From Flavobacteriales bacterium UBA5040 (GTDB lineage Bacteria; Bacteroidota; Bacteroidia; Flavobacteriales; Weeksellaceae): a stretch of DNA of 64,000 nt. A model generated the notes under the pieces. That model had not been told where the DNA came from and searched no databases. It worked only from the letters and a program-made list of their open reading frames with translations. This document shows, piece after piece, positions 1 through 8,625 of the stretch. Each line of letters begins with the position of its first letter. Within the stretch, counting starts at the first letter, position 1. The stretch lies in NCBI GenBank assembly GCA_002415135.1, contig DIBY01000025.1, positions 124,001 through 188,000 of the forward strand, read 5' to 3'. The translations under genes and the position numbers were made by a program.

Positions 1-122
1 CCGACAAAAAGAAAGCCTGGAATTCAACTAAAGGAGCTTTTATTGGTTTTCTCTACGGAACAGGATTCAATTTCATCGTAGGATTGGCAATGTTTTTGGT
101 AGTTTTAATCGATATGTTTTAA
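1..122 (+). CDS. C-terminal end of a membrane protein (5' end outside window)
   Basis: An open frame runs in from the window edge (codons from base 3) and stops at TAA 120-122. The visible 39 residues start with a basic stretch (DKKKAW), followed by a glycine-rich hydrophobic segment ending in VVLIDMF, so this is the last membrane helix of an integral membrane protein. The pattern of a basic turn followed by GAFIGFLYGTGFNFIVG resembles the C-terminus of DUF456-type small membrane proteins, but too little is visible to be sure. The next gene starts 11 bases downstream on the same strand, so the two may be co-transcribed. Confidence 0.55.
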   Translation, partial: DKKKAWNSTKGAFIGFLYGTGFNFIVGLAMFLVVLIDMF

Positions 123-133
123 AATTCAAACCC

Positions 134-763
134 ATGATTTACAGAACCTTATTAACCTCGCTCACGATTTTCACTTTGGCAACATGTAAAAATCAAAATG
201 CAGTTACCGCAGAACAAACAAAAACAGCAGAAAAAACAGAAGTTATCACTAAGTCTGAAACTCCTGCTACTCCTCAACAATCTAGTTCTAAAAATTCGAC
301 TGATCTACCAGTTGTGAAAGAAGACGCGAAGATTTCAGAAAAGGGAACAGAGAAGCAGTCACTCTCTAATAAAAAAGGAATGATTTATTTAAAAGAAGGA
401 GAAAATAAATTTCTGAAAGAGTACGAAATGAACGTCACCTTCAAAAGAATGGTGGAAGACAGCCGGTGTCCAAAAGATGTACAATGCATCTGGGCAGGAA
501 ATGCCACTGCGGAAGTTGAGTTTATGGGAACTTATACAAGACCGGTAACCGTTCAATTAAGTACCTCGAATGATGCCAGTAAAGGATATGCAAATACGGA
601 GAAATTCAATGGATATAAAATAACTTTGGAAGAGGTAACTCCAGAAACGACTTCTGCGAAAGGTTTTAAATCTTTAAAAGGAAGTTACCAGATCGCACTT
701 AAATTTGAGAAAGACAGCGGTTCACCTTCTCCTACTGAGCGCGGCGGAACTACCACGAAATAG
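134..763 (+). CDS. Putative lipoprotein, function unknown
   Basis: A 209-residue protein with a hydrophobic leader ending LATC, so Cys18 is a likely lipidation site and the product is probably an envelope lipoprotein. Residues about 20-75 are a Thr/Ser/Lys/Glu-rich, probably disordered linker. The C-terminal half (about 85-200) looks like a small beta domain with the motif CPKDVQCIWAGNA. That motif with its two close cysteines occurs in uncharacterised Bacteroidota proteins; the cysteines could form a disulphide. I do not recognise a function. The gene ends converging on ung, and the two coding regions overlap by 14 bases (750-763), leaving no room for a terminator between them. Confidence 0.75.
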   Translation: MIYRTLLTSLTIFTLATCKNQNAVTAEQTKTAEKTEVITKSETPATPQQSSSKNSTDLPVVKEDAKISEKGTEKQSLSNKKGMIYLKEGENKFLKEYEMNVTFKRMVEDSRCPKDVQCIWAGNATAEVEFMGTYTRPVTVQLSTSNDASKGYANTEKFNGYKITLEEVTPETTSAKGFKSLKGSYQIALKFEKDSGSPSPTERGGTTTK

Positions 764-1391
764 ATTCTTTATTTTTCGATTTTAAATAATCGTTAATCTT
801 GGAAAAAGGCTTGCTTCCATAGAAACCACGATAGACTGAAAATGGCGAAGGGTGAGCAGATTTTACAATAAAATGTTTAGAGGAATTAATCAGTTCCTCT
901 TTTTTTTGTGCAAAAGCGCCCCATAAAACGAAGACTACATTTTCCTTTCTATCGGAAATTTCTTTGATAATAAAATTGGTGAATTGTTCCCAACCCAAAT
1001 CTTTATGGGAGTTCGGCGAATGAGCTTTTACTGTTAGGGTGGCATTCAAAAGCAGAACGCCTTGTTCTGCCCAATCGTCGAGTTCTTTCTTGGTGCGGTC
1101 GATTCCTAAATCTTCTTTTAACTCTGTAAAAATATTTTTGAGCGACGGCGGCGTTTTTACTTTTTCAGAAACTGAAAAACATAAACCATTTGCCTGATCA
1201 TCGTTATGATAAGGATCTTGCCCAATAATCACCACTTTAACATCTTCAAAAGAAGTTAGATCCAAAGCACGAAAAATCTGTTCCTTGGGTGGAAAACACT
1301 TTTCAGCATCGTAGGCTTCGTTGACTTTTTGCCAAAGATTTTCGAAGTATGCTGTGTTTTTTATTGGGGCGAGAATTTCAGTCCAATTCAT
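750..1391 (-). CDS. ung: Uracil-DNA glycosylase
   Basis: Family 1 uracil-DNA glycosylase, which excises uracil from DNA as the first step of base excision repair. The 213-residue length is normal. The water-activating motif GQDPYH lies at residues 57-62 (catalytic Asp59). The DNA-intercalation motif HPSP starts at His180 and is followed by the expected RGF..GSKPFS region. The start MNWTEIL matches the usual N-terminus of the family. The gene is read toward the upstream lipoprotein gene and overlaps its 3' end by 14 bases. Its own 5' side is 34 bases from the stop of the acetyltransferase gene on the same strand, so co-transcription with that gene is possible. Confidence 0.96.
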   Translation of the reverse strand: MNWTEILAPIKNTAYFENLWQKVNEAYDAEKCFPPKEQIFRALDLTSFEDVKVVIIGQDPYHNDDQANGLCFSVSEKVKTPPSLKNIFTELKEDLGIDRTKKELDDWAEQGVLLLNATLTVKAHSPNSHKDLGWEQFTNFIIKEISDRKENVVFVLWGAFAQKKEELINSSKHFIVKSAHPSPFSVYRGFYGSKPFSKINDYLKSKNKESISW

Positions 1392-1425
1392 TTGATGATG
1401 AGTTAATGTGCTGATGTGCGGTTAT

Positions 1426-1932
1426 TTAAGATTCATTTAGTTCAAAAATAAGATTTTCTGGAAACTCTTCGTCGGTTCGGTTTTCGTTTAAGATAAACTT
1501 TGATTTCTCCAGTAATTTAATGGAGCTCAAATTATTTTTATTGGTAAACGCCTCTATTTTTTTTAAGTTCAAATTTTTGAAACCATAATTTAAAACAAAC
1601 TGAACCGCTTCTGACATAATTCCTTTTCCATGATATGCCGGCAAAAGCTCATATCCTAATTCCGCAGTAGTTCGGTCTTCTGAGAATTTCCACAAACAAA
1701 TCGTCCCCAATAATTGGGGATGATTTTGAGAAGAAATTCCAAAAAACAGAATTTCCTTATTGATCGTTTTCTTTTTAATACTTAAAATAAAATCTAAAGC
1801 TTCGAAAGAATTTTGAGGAGAATTTCTATGAAGAAACTGATTGATCTCTGTATTGCTTCTGATTCCTAAAATTTCAGCTGCATCGTATTCGGTGATGGTT
1901 CGTAAAACCAATCTTTGTGTAGAAAACCTCAT
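1426..1932 (-). CDS. GNAT family N-acetyltransferase (RimJ/RimL type)
   Basis: A 168-residue acetyltransferase of the GNAT superfamily, which moves an acetyl group from acetyl-CoA to an amine. It begins with the typical RimJ/RimL-like strand 'RFSTQRLVLRTITEYDAAEIL'-type N-terminus. The acetyl-CoA loop region reads ELLPAYHGKGIMSEAVQFVL (about residues 96-115), with the HGKG turn that contacts the pyrophosphate. The late motif NNLSSIKLLEKSKF is the usual C-terminal helix. The substrate cannot be read from sequence; ribosomal-protein or small-molecule acetylation are both possible. A -7 promoter element ends only four bases before the ATG, suggesting a leaderless or near-leaderless mRNA. Confidence 0.88.
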   Translation of the reverse strand: MRFSTQRLVLRTITEYDAAEILGIRSNTEINQFLHRNSPQNSFEALDFILSIKKKTINKEILFFGISSQNHPQLLGTICLWKFSEDRTTAELGYELLPAYHGKGIMSEAVQFVLNYGFKNLNLKKIEAFTNKNNLSSIKLLEKSKFILNENRTDEEFPENLIFELNES

Positions 1933-1936
1933 CTTT

Positions 1937-1944
1937 CAAAGGTA
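1937..1944 (-). promoter_or_regulatory. -7 promoter element for the GNAT gene
   Basis: On the minus strand this reads TACCTTTG, a perfect match to the Bacteroidota -7 element TAnnTTTG. It ends four bases before the start codon, so transcription would begin at or very near the ATG. No good -33 TTTG is seen at the usual distance. Confidence 0.5.
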
Positions 1945-1991
1945 GAATTTTCAAAGTAAAAAATGTCAGACTTTAAAAGTTTGATTTTTTT

Positions 1992-2510
1992 TTACTGAAA
2001 GAACACCATGATTACAGCCAATATAAATCCAATACCGGCATAGATCATTCCACGGCGAAAAGCTTTTGATTTAAAGTTGAACATCCAAAAGGAAGAAATA
2101 ACAAAGAAGAAAAGTACAAAACCGAAAACGGTATTCAGCGAGGCATACCGATGGGTACTGGTTGATTTATGCAACTGATTAAATTTGTCTAAAACGTAAG
2201 GCAATTCCATTTTTGCATAGTTTGCTTCGCCTGTTTTAGCATTATAAGTTCCTTCTTTAAAAGTTTTCAAATCCCCTTCACCAGGTTTAAACTCTACCGT
2301 TCGTACTTTGATTTCTTTTGCCAGTTCCTTTTCGGTCATATTGGTTTTCAATACCAATTCATATTTATTTTCCTTTTTCAATAAATTGGTATCCCGGTAA
2401 ATGAGTAATACTCCACTTAAAGCATAAACTGCCATAATACCCGCCGTGAAATATCCTAAATATCGGTGCGTGATTCGCATGAATGACTTGGTGTCTTTAA
2501 TTGCTGCCAT
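1992..2510 (-). CDS. PepSY-type membrane protein linked to iron uptake
   Basis: A 172-residue membrane protein. It has an N-terminal helix (about residues 15-37, HRYLGYFTAGIMAVYALSG), a periplasmic stretch with a PepSY-like fold (about 45-115), and two C-terminal membrane segments. The opening HRYLGY...SGVLLIYRD is typical of PepSY-associated transmembrane proteins, which often sit beside siderophore receptors and may take part in reducing or releasing iron. Here it follows the TonB-dependent receptor on the same strand with a 105-base gap, so it probably shares that gene's iron-controlled transcript. It is shorter than the large PepSY reductases (usually above 350 residues) and shows no flavin domain. 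Confidence 0.75.
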   Translation of the reverse strand: MAAIKDTKSFMRITHRYLGYFTAGIMAVYALSGVLLIYRDTNLLKKENKYELVLKTNMTEKELAKEIKVRTVEFKPGEGDLKTFKEGTYNAKTGEANYAKMELPYVLDKFNQLHKSTSTHRYASLNTVFGFVLFFFVISSFWMFNFKSKAFRRGMIYAGIGFILAVIMVFFQ

Positions 2511-2615
2511 AATTTTTTGTGTTTTTTTTCTGTTTTAATATTGAAAATAATAGAAGTGGAAACCGAGATCTCCACCACTATTACTATGAAAATTAATTGA
2601 TATGAAAAGTTTTTT

Positions 2616-4829
2616 TTACAATTTATAGGTTAGGGTCATGTAAAAATTCCTTGCCGTGATTGGATTAACTGAATAATTTTCGTGGTAATTGTAATCTACG
2701 GTATCGAATAAGTTCCCCAATTTTCCCATTACAGAGAATTTCTTCCAGTCGTACCCAACAGATATTGAGACCGTCACATAATCGTCTACTTCTAAAAATC
2801 TTGATACGCCATTTCGAGAATCCAATAATTCTTTGGTATCATTCCAGCCAGCAATTCTGTCGCCCACAAAATAAGCGCTCGCACCAAGTTTCAAACCTTT
2901 TACATATTTATCGAAGGTATAAAATACAGATGCATTTGCAGTAGTTGCAGGTGTTCTTACTAATCTTTGATTTTCAACATATCCAAAATCTTCCGGTGTA
3001 TCTAAATACACTGAGTGATTATAGGACGCTCCAGCGATAATAGATAAATTGGGATATGGATTTCCGGTGATATCCAATTCTACTCCCTGACTTCTCATTT
3101 TTCCGGCAAATTCTTTAAAGTTTGAATCAGAATTCGGTAAACCGTTTCTCATTTCTGCAGTCTGGTAAAAATTTCTGTTATCGATCTGGTAAACGGAAAG
3201 ATTTAAAGCTACTGCATTATTCCAGAAGTTTTTCTTCATTCCAATTTCAAACTGGTCAACTAATGAAGGCTTAAGCGCTTCACCGGTTACTGCATCTTCG
3301 CCCGTATTGGTGGTGAAGGAATTGGTATAGGTAGCGAAAAGGGATAAATTATCATTGGGCATATAAACCAAACCTCCTTTTGGAGAGAATGCGCGATCTA
3401 CGGTTCCATTTCCAATGGTATTGGCTCCACCCACAAAGTTGGTCCGTTCGGATTCTTTATTTTCAATGTAGGAATATCTTAAACCTGCCAAAACTTTAAA
3501 TTTATCAGAAACTTCAATATAATCCTGAGCATAGATCCCAAATCTTTGGGTAGGAATTCTGTTTCGGTCTCTTTTCGCTGCAGTCGGCATGGCTCCGGAT
3601 GCCCAAGTTGAAGGATCATCAAGATAGATCGTTCCATCTGCGCTTCCATTGGTTCCGTATTGAGTTTGTGATAAATTGAACGCGTAAGAATCATTCGTCC
3701 CATAATCACCATCTGTACCGACTAATATTTTATGGTTTACGCTACCGGTTTTTATCTCTCCATTTACATTAACCTGTAAAGAAGTATAATTTTGTTCACC
3801 ATAAGTACGGTTCACTGGTCTTTTCCAAAATAATCGGTCATTATCATCATAAGACCAGGAAGTTCTTTCGGTGGAAAAATAATCTTTGGTGTAATTCTGA
3901 TAGGAAGCAACAGCATTTAAAGTCCAAAACTCACTGAACTGATGATTAAAAGTAATATTGGTAGAAACCTGTTCTACATTTTGAAATTGCCAATCTGCAC
4001 CTAAAAAAGCAGATCGGTCTAAAAATGGATTGGTCGCATACGATAAATCTTTATTGGTAATAGCGCCAATTCCAAAATCCGGGGTAAAATCATTTTTCAA
4101 ATAATCAGCTTCAACAATCAACTGAGAATTTTCGCCGATGTTAAATAAGAATGAAGGATTGAAATAATATTTTTCAGAGGAAACAACATCGCGGAAACTT
4201 TCAGCTGTTTCATAAGCTCCATTTACACGGAAAGCAATTTTCTCCGTTAAAGGTCCGTAAAAATCAACGGTGGGTTTGAAAGAATTCCAGCTTCCAGCAC
4301 TTAATCCAACGCTTCCACCAAAATCAAATCTTGGTTTTTTGGTAATTAAATTAACGACACCACCTGCGGCTACATTTCCGTATAACATGGCATTTCCACC
4401 TTTCAATACTTCTACTCTTTCCAAACCGGAAACTTCAGGGAAAACACCGCTGTTTACTCTTGCCCCATTTTTAAAGATGTTATCGTTTCCGAAGTTAAAA
4501 CCTCGACCACCAAAACTGTCTTGAGAATTTCCTCTGGAAGAAGTAATATAAAGTCCATTTACATTTTGAAGAACATCACTCAATTGTTTTGATTGCTGCT
4601 GCTCAATAATTTCATGCGTAACAATTGCGACTGGCTGCGGATTTTCCATAATCGTCAAATTTGATTTGGACGACATTGACCTTGCTTTGTTTGGATTACC
4701 TGTTTTGTGAAGATTAATATCTTCAATTTGCTGAATTTTGAGAGTGTCGCTTTCTGATTGATATTGCATCTGCGCGTTTGCGGAAGAGACAATAACTAAA
4801 GCGCCAAGTAAAATGATCTGTTTTTTCAT
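2616..4829 (-). CDS. TonB-dependent siderophore receptor
   Basis: A 737-residue outer-membrane receptor that imports ferric siderophores with energy from TonB. A signal peptide (about residues 1-19, cleaved near SANAQ) is followed by an N-terminal region and then the plug domain (about 60-170), which contains the typical QQQSKQLSDVLQNVNGLY and RGFNFGNDNIF features and GGNAMLYGNVAAGGVVNLITKK at the end of the plug. The remaining residues form the 22-strand barrel, ending in alternating strands. Unlike SusC-type receptors it has no N-terminal carboxypeptidase-regulatory domain. The substrate is unknown; the closest general class is the FhuA/FpvA-like siderophore family. The promoter carries a Fur-like site, which fits iron repression, and a PepSY membrane protein follows. 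Confidence 0.93.
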   Translation of the reverse strand: MKKQIILLGALVIVSSANAQMQYQSESDTLKIQQIEDINLHKTGNPNKARSMSSKSNLTIMENPQPVAIVTHEIIEQQQSKQLSDVLQNVNGLYITSSRGNSQDSFGGRGFNFGNDNIFKNGARVNSGVFPEVSGLERVEVLKGGNAMLYGNVAAGGVVNLITKKPRFDFGGSVGLSAGSWNSFKPTVDFYGPLTEKIAFRVNGAYETAESFRDVVSSEKYYFNPSFLFNIGENSQLIVEADYLKNDFTPDFGIGAITNKDLSYATNPFLDRSAFLGADWQFQNVEQVSTNITFNHQFSEFWTLNAVASYQNYTKDYFSTERTSWSYDDNDRLFWKRPVNRTYGEQNYTSLQVNVNGEIKTGSVNHKILVGTDGDYGTNDSYAFNLSQTQYGTNGSADGTIYLDDPSTWASGAMPTAAKRDRNRIPTQRFGIYAQDYIEVSDKFKVLAGLRYSYIENKESERTNFVGGANTIGNGTVDRAFSPKGGLVYMPNDNLSLFATYTNSFTTNTGEDAVTGEALKPSLVDQFEIGMKKNFWNNAVALNLSVYQIDNRNFYQTAEMRNGLPNSDSNFKEFAGKMRSQGVELDITGNPYPNLSIIAGASYNHSVYLDTPEDFGYVENQRLVRTPATTANASVFYTFDKYVKGLKLGASAYFVGDRIAGWNDTKELLDSRNGVSRFLEVDDYVTVSISVGYDWKKFSVMGKLGNLFDTVDYNYHENYSVNPITARNFYMTLTYKL

Positions 4830-4840
4830 AGGACGTTTTT

Positions 4841-4859
4841 ATTTAGACTGAATTAAAAT
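4841..4859. promoter_or_regulatory. Weak second Fur-box-like site
   Basis: Nineteen bases beginning ATTTAGA and ending AAAT lie in the 5' leader of the siderophore receptor gene. By my alignment, about 14 of 19 positions agree with the Fur box I recall for Riemerella (ATTTAGAATTATTCTAAAT). It would lie downstream of the transcription start, where a bound repressor could also block transcription. Tentative. Confidence 0.3.
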
Positions 4860-4866
4860 AACGATG

Positions 4867-4897
4867 CAAAAGTAAAAAATGATTTTAGACTAGACAA
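4867..4897 (-). promoter_or_regulatory. Promoter of the siderophore receptor gene
   Basis: The minus strand has TACTTTTG at 4867-4874, a perfect TAnnTTTG -7 element, and TTG at 4895-4897 as -33 element, separated by 20 bases. The start codon is about 38 bases downstream. Confidence 0.6.
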
Positions 4898-4901
4898 GGC
4901 T

Positions 4902-4920
4902 ATTTGTAATTATTCTAAAT
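4902..4920. promoter_or_regulatory. Fur-box-like operator upstream of the siderophore receptor
   Basis: The site ATTTGTAATTATTCTAAAT agrees at 17 of 19 positions with the Fur box I recall for Riemerella (ATTTAGAATTATTCTAAAT, from memory, not checked). It lies directly upstream of the -33 element of the receptor promoter, a plausible place for an iron-dependent repressor. Confidence 0.5.
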
Positions 4921-4982
4921 AAACTTTAAAACAGTTGTTTAATTCATTGAAAAATAGAGAACTTAAAGGAGGCTGATATTTG

Positions 4983-6359
4983 TCAGTTTTTTTTCATTAA
5001 CAAGAATCCGGCAAGTAGGAAGAGAATATTAATAATGAAATACGTTAATCCATTCGGTGCAGTTGCCGTTCCGAACAGTACGATCGCATTTCCTAAAACA
5101 GCAACTACGGTCATTATTTTCTTAAAAACGGAATTTCGAGCGAAAGCTTTTTTACGAAACAATTGAAATAGCCCAAGAAATAATGCACCATTAACCAAAT
5201 AAATAAAAATAATAGGAATGGCCGAAAGATCGAAATTACTCTCGGTAAAATACATATGTGTATTGTTAATATAATAAATGAAAAGATAAAAAACGATTAT
5301 CAAAGTTCCAAAAATCGCACTATTGACGGGCATTTTGGTTTTCTCGTCGACCTTATTTAAATTCAGAATTTTCTTCGACTTTTCTAAATTAGAAAACTGG
5401 AAAGGAACGCGAATGGTGGCCAACAATAAGCCGTTAGAAGTTCCTAAAACAGAAATAATAATAAAAAGCTGCATTAAAATCGCGCCAGAATTCGAAGCTG
5501 ATTTCCTTGCAAACTCAGTGATGTACGCATCTTTTAACTGAATAATTTCGGTGCCACTCATTCGGAAAACGATTCCTAAATAATAAGCAATATAAATAAC
5601 CATCACCGAAATGGTTCCTATAATTAAAGCTTTCGGCAGGTTTTTACTTGAGTTTTTAATCTCTCCCGAAATTTGAGTAGCGATATACCACCCATCAAAG
5701 GCAAACGAAATCGGAATAAAACTAGCCGCGACCAAAAGAATGAAAGATTGATTCTGCAAACCATTTCCAACTTGTGTGAACGTATTCACTTCACTCACAT
5801 CTCCTTTAAATAAACTTAAAATCCCCAAAGACGCGATAAATATTAAAGGTAAAACTTTCAAAACCGTAGTCATCTGCTGGAAGATCCCACTGCTTTTCGG
5901 AAGAAAAATATTGACGAGAAAGAAGATCACCAAATTCACAAAACCGATTAACGCATAATGTAACGGCGTCGGCACAAAGTTGATAAACTCTGAAATTAAA
6001 TGCGCAATGTAAATTCCAGAAACCGTAAATAAAACAGCGGTAAGCGAAGGATAAAACAAACTCATGTACATCCAGCCCACAAAATAACTTGCAGTTTCGC
6101 CAAATCTGTAATTGACGTAACTTAAAATTCCACCATCTCGCGGTAGCAATTCTGCATAATTCGCCATTGAGATTCCGGCAAAGACCACACTGACACCAAC
6201 AATTAAAAAGCCTAAAAGTCCGGCTAAAACATTTCCTTGAGTTGCTAACAGAACATCGTCCACTTTGAAGAAAATACCGGAGCCAATTACTTGTCCGATC
6301 ACCATTGAGATGGCGGTGAACAGTCCGTATTTCGCTTCCAGTTTTTGGTCGTTGTTCAT
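4983..6359 (-). CDS. APC superfamily amino-acid permease
   Basis: A 458-residue inner-membrane transporter with about 12 hydrophobic segments. The first helix carries the APC-family substrate loop VIGQVIGSGIFF. A later GGILSYVNYRFGE and YFVGWMYMS segment is typical of the LAT/AGT-like branch, which exchanges or takes up amino acids. The frame is open to an ATG at 6395, but I chose the ATG at 6359 because MNNDQKLEAKYGLFTAI matches the family's N-terminus and the 12 extra residues look unrelated. The substrate cannot be told from the sequence. The gene stands alone, about 100 bases downstream of the ABC-F terminator. Confidence 0.88.
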   Translation of the reverse strand: MNNDQKLEAKYGLFTAISMVIGQVIGSGIFFKVDDVLLATQGNVLAGLLGFLIVGVSVVFAGISMANYAELLPRDGGILSYVNYRFGETASYFVGWMYMSLFYPSLTAVLFTVSGIYIAHLISEFINFVPTPLHYALIGFVNLVIFFLVNIFLPKSSGIFQQMTTVLKVLPLIFIASLGILSLFKGDVSEVNTFTQVGNGLQNQSFILLVAASFIPISFAFDGWYIATQISGEIKNSSKNLPKALIIGTISVMVIYIAYYLGIVFRMSGTEIIQLKDAYITEFARKSASNSGAILMQLFIIISVLGTSNGLLLATIRVPFQFSNLEKSKKILNLNKVDEKTKMPVNSAIFGTLIIVFYLFIYYINNTHMYFTESNFDLSAIPIIFIYLVNGALFLGLFQLFRKKAFARNSVFKKIMTVVAVLGNAIVLFGTATAPNGLTYFIINILFLLAGFLLMKKN

Positions 6360-6452
6360 GTCAAAATTATTTGACCACAAAGAACGCAAAAGCATTTTAG
6401 ATTTTCGTTAAAAATAGCAGTATCTCCAATAAACAGATTCTTCTATCAGCAC

Positions 6453-6479
6453 AAAAAAAGAACGGACAAAATCCGTTCT
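6453..6479 (-). terminator. Intrinsic terminator of the ABC-F gene
   Basis: The stem AGAACGGA (6459-6466) pairs with TCCGTTCT (6472-6479) around a five-base loop. On the minus strand the stem is followed by a run of seven T. It lies just past the stop of the ABC-F gene. Confidence 0.8.
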
Positions 6480-6507
6480 CATTTTATATTAAATTCGTTT
6501 AACCAAA

Positions 6508-8391
6508 TTAATCCTGAAGTTCTAACCAACGCATCTCCAGCTCCTGGAGTTTATCAGCGATATTTTCTAAAGTGGTAGAAAATTCTGCGATTTTACCGTA
6601 ATCCGTTTCGTTATTCAGTTTCGATAAAATTTCAGCTCTCTGTTTTTCTAACTTCGGCATTTCTTTATCGATATCATTCAATTCCTTCTGTTCTTTGAAC
6701 GATAATTTTTTAACTGGAACTACTGGAGTTGAAGTTTGCTGAACGGCTTCCTCTTTTTTAGGAGTTGCCACAACTGGGGCGGTAACCTTTTCGTTTTTCT
6801 CCTGAGATTTCTTTTCACGGTATTCTGAGAAATTACCCACGAAATCTTTAATAACTCCGTCACCTTCAAAAGCCAAGACGTGATCAACAATACGATCCAT
6901 GAAATATCTATCGTGAGAAACGATAATTAAACTTCCCTGGAATTGTAACAGGAAATTTTCTAAAACGGTTAATGTTGGTAAATCTAGATCATTGGTCGGC
7001 TCATCAAAAATCAAGAAGTTCGGGTTTTGATACAAAACGTGCATCAAATGCAAACGTCTCTTTTCACCACCAGACAATTTCGAAATTGGCGAATATTGAG
7101 TTTGATCATCGAATAAAAACAAACGTAAAAACTGAGAAGCAGAAATTGTTCTTCCATTGGCTAATGGGAAGTTTTCTGAGATGTCTTTGATAAAGTCGAT
7201 CACTCGCTGATCTTCTTTGTACTTTAATCCTTTTTGGGCGAAGTAACCGAATTTAATGGTTTCACCAGTTTCGATTGAACCAGAATCATAAGGTTCAAAA
7301 CCCTGAATAATATTTAAAAGCGTCGATTTTCCAGCTCCATTTTTTCCAACGATCCCGACTTTTTCACCACGTTGAAACTGATAAGAAAAATCTTTCAATA
7401 ATAATTTGTCGCCGAAACTTTTGCTGATATCGTGTAATTCTAAAATCTTTGATCCCAAACGTTTCATCTCAAAATCAAGTTCCAACTTTTCTTTTCTGGT
7501 ATCTGTTTTTGCTACTTTCTCGGTTTCGTAAAAATCATCCTGTCGCGATTTCGATTTCGTAGTTCTTGCTTTTGGTTGACGACGCATCCACTCCAATTCC
7601 TTGCGGTAAAGATTTTGAGCTTTGTCAATCGTAGAATTCATATTGTCCTCGCGGATAATTTTATTTTCCAAATAAGTTCCATAACTACCATTGTGGAAGT
7701 ACAGATTGAAATCCTCAATTTCCCAAATAATATCACAAACGGCATCCAGGAAATATCTATCGTGAGTTACCAAAAGCAAAGTTACCATCGCTTTTGACAA
7801 ATAATTTTCCAGCCATTCTACCATATCCACATCAAGGTGATTGGTCGGCTCATCCATGATCAACAAAGTATGACGGTGTTGTGCACGCGTTTCTACCAAG
7901 AGTTTTGCCAGAGCAACTCTTTTAATTTGACCACCGGAAAGGGTTTTCATTTTCGAAGTTAAGTCCGTAATTTTTAACTGACTTAAGATCTGGCTCATTT
8001 CATTTTCCAAATCCCAGGCTTCGTGAATTTCCATTTCGTTCAATGCTTTATCCATATCATCTGGATTTTCCGAAATCAAAGCATGATGATAATTTTTCAA
8101 CGCCATGATCGGTGCTGAATCCAAAGTCATCATAAATTCCTCTACATTCAACTCACCTTCAAAATCAATTTCCTGATCAAATAAAACAACCTGGATATCT
8201 TTATTAATGGTTACCGTTCCAGAATCAGCGATTTCATTCCCCATCAAAATTTTGAGTAATGTCGATTTTCCAGAACCGTTTTTAGCAACGATGGCAATTT
8301 TATCGCCTTCATTAATATGAAAAGTAATATCTCTGAAGAGCGTTTTTACTCCGTAAGATTTCGTAAGATTTTCAGCTGAAATGTAATTCAT
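6508..8391 (-). CDS. ABC-F family ATPase (Uup/EttA-like)
   Basis: A soluble protein of 627 residues with two ABC ATPase domains and no membrane segments, as in ABC-F translation factors that act at the ribosomal E site. The first domain has Walker A AKNGSGKST (its first glycine is Ala), signature LSGGQIKRVALAKLL and Walker B LLIMDEPTNHLD. The second has GKNGAGKST, LSGGEKRRLHLM and FLIFDEPTNDLD. The linker between the domains is basic, and the C-terminal 80 residues form a charged coiled coil like that of Uup. The frame extends upstream to 8460, but the -7 promoter element at 8424-8431 lies inside that extension, so the ATG at 8391 (MNYISAENLTKSYG) is the likely start. It is not possible to say whether it gives antibiotic resistance. 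Confidence 0.9.
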   Translation of the reverse strand: MNYISAENLTKSYGVKTLFRDITFHINEGDKIAIVAKNGSGKSTLLKILMGNEIADSGTVTINKDIQVVLFDQEIDFEGELNVEEFMMTLDSAPIMALKNYHHALISENPDDMDKALNEMEIHEAWDLENEMSQILSQLKITDLTSKMKTLSGGQIKRVALAKLLVETRAQHRHTLLIMDEPTNHLDVDMVEWLENYLSKAMVTLLLVTHDRYFLDAVCDIIWEIEDFNLYFHNGSYGTYLENKIIREDNMNSTIDKAQNLYRKELEWMRRQPKARTTKSKSRQDDFYETEKVAKTDTRKEKLELDFEMKRLGSKILELHDISKSFGDKLLLKDFSYQFQRGEKVGIVGKNGAGKSTLLNIIQGFEPYDSGSIETGETIKFGYFAQKGLKYKEDQRVIDFIKDISENFPLANGRTISASQFLRLFLFDDQTQYSPISKLSGGEKRRLHLMHVLYQNPNFLIFDEPTNDLDLPTLTVLENFLLQFQGSLIIVSHDRYFMDRIVDHVLAFEGDGVIKDFVGNFSEYREKKSQEKNEKVTAPVVATPKKEEAVQQTSTPVVPVKKLSFKEQKELNDIDKEMPKLEKQRAEILSKLNNETDYGKIAEFSTTLENIADKLQELEMRWLELQD

Positions 8392-8423
8392 TGTATAATT
8401 GGACTGTATGGTTTTTGAAGGTG

Positions 8424-8431
8424 CAAAAGTA
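8424..8431 (-). promoter_or_regulatory. -7 promoter element of the ABC-F gene
   Basis: Reads TACTTTTG on the minus strand, followed by CA, the common extended form in this window. It places the mRNA start near 8417 and rules out the upstream ATG at 8460 as the start codon. Confidence 0.55.
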
Positions 8432-8625
8432 CGGAATTTAAATGAGTGGATTTTAGACATTAAAAGTTAGATGGAGTTAAAAAATCAAAAAAATTTCACT
8501 CCTATTTTAACAACAACAAAGCTAGATTTAATGGCAGTATCATCGTGATTCATAAAATAAATACCAATCGTGATTCGGTTTTTTAAAGAAATGATTAGAT
8601 TAGCGTCCTAATAAATTTAAAAAAA

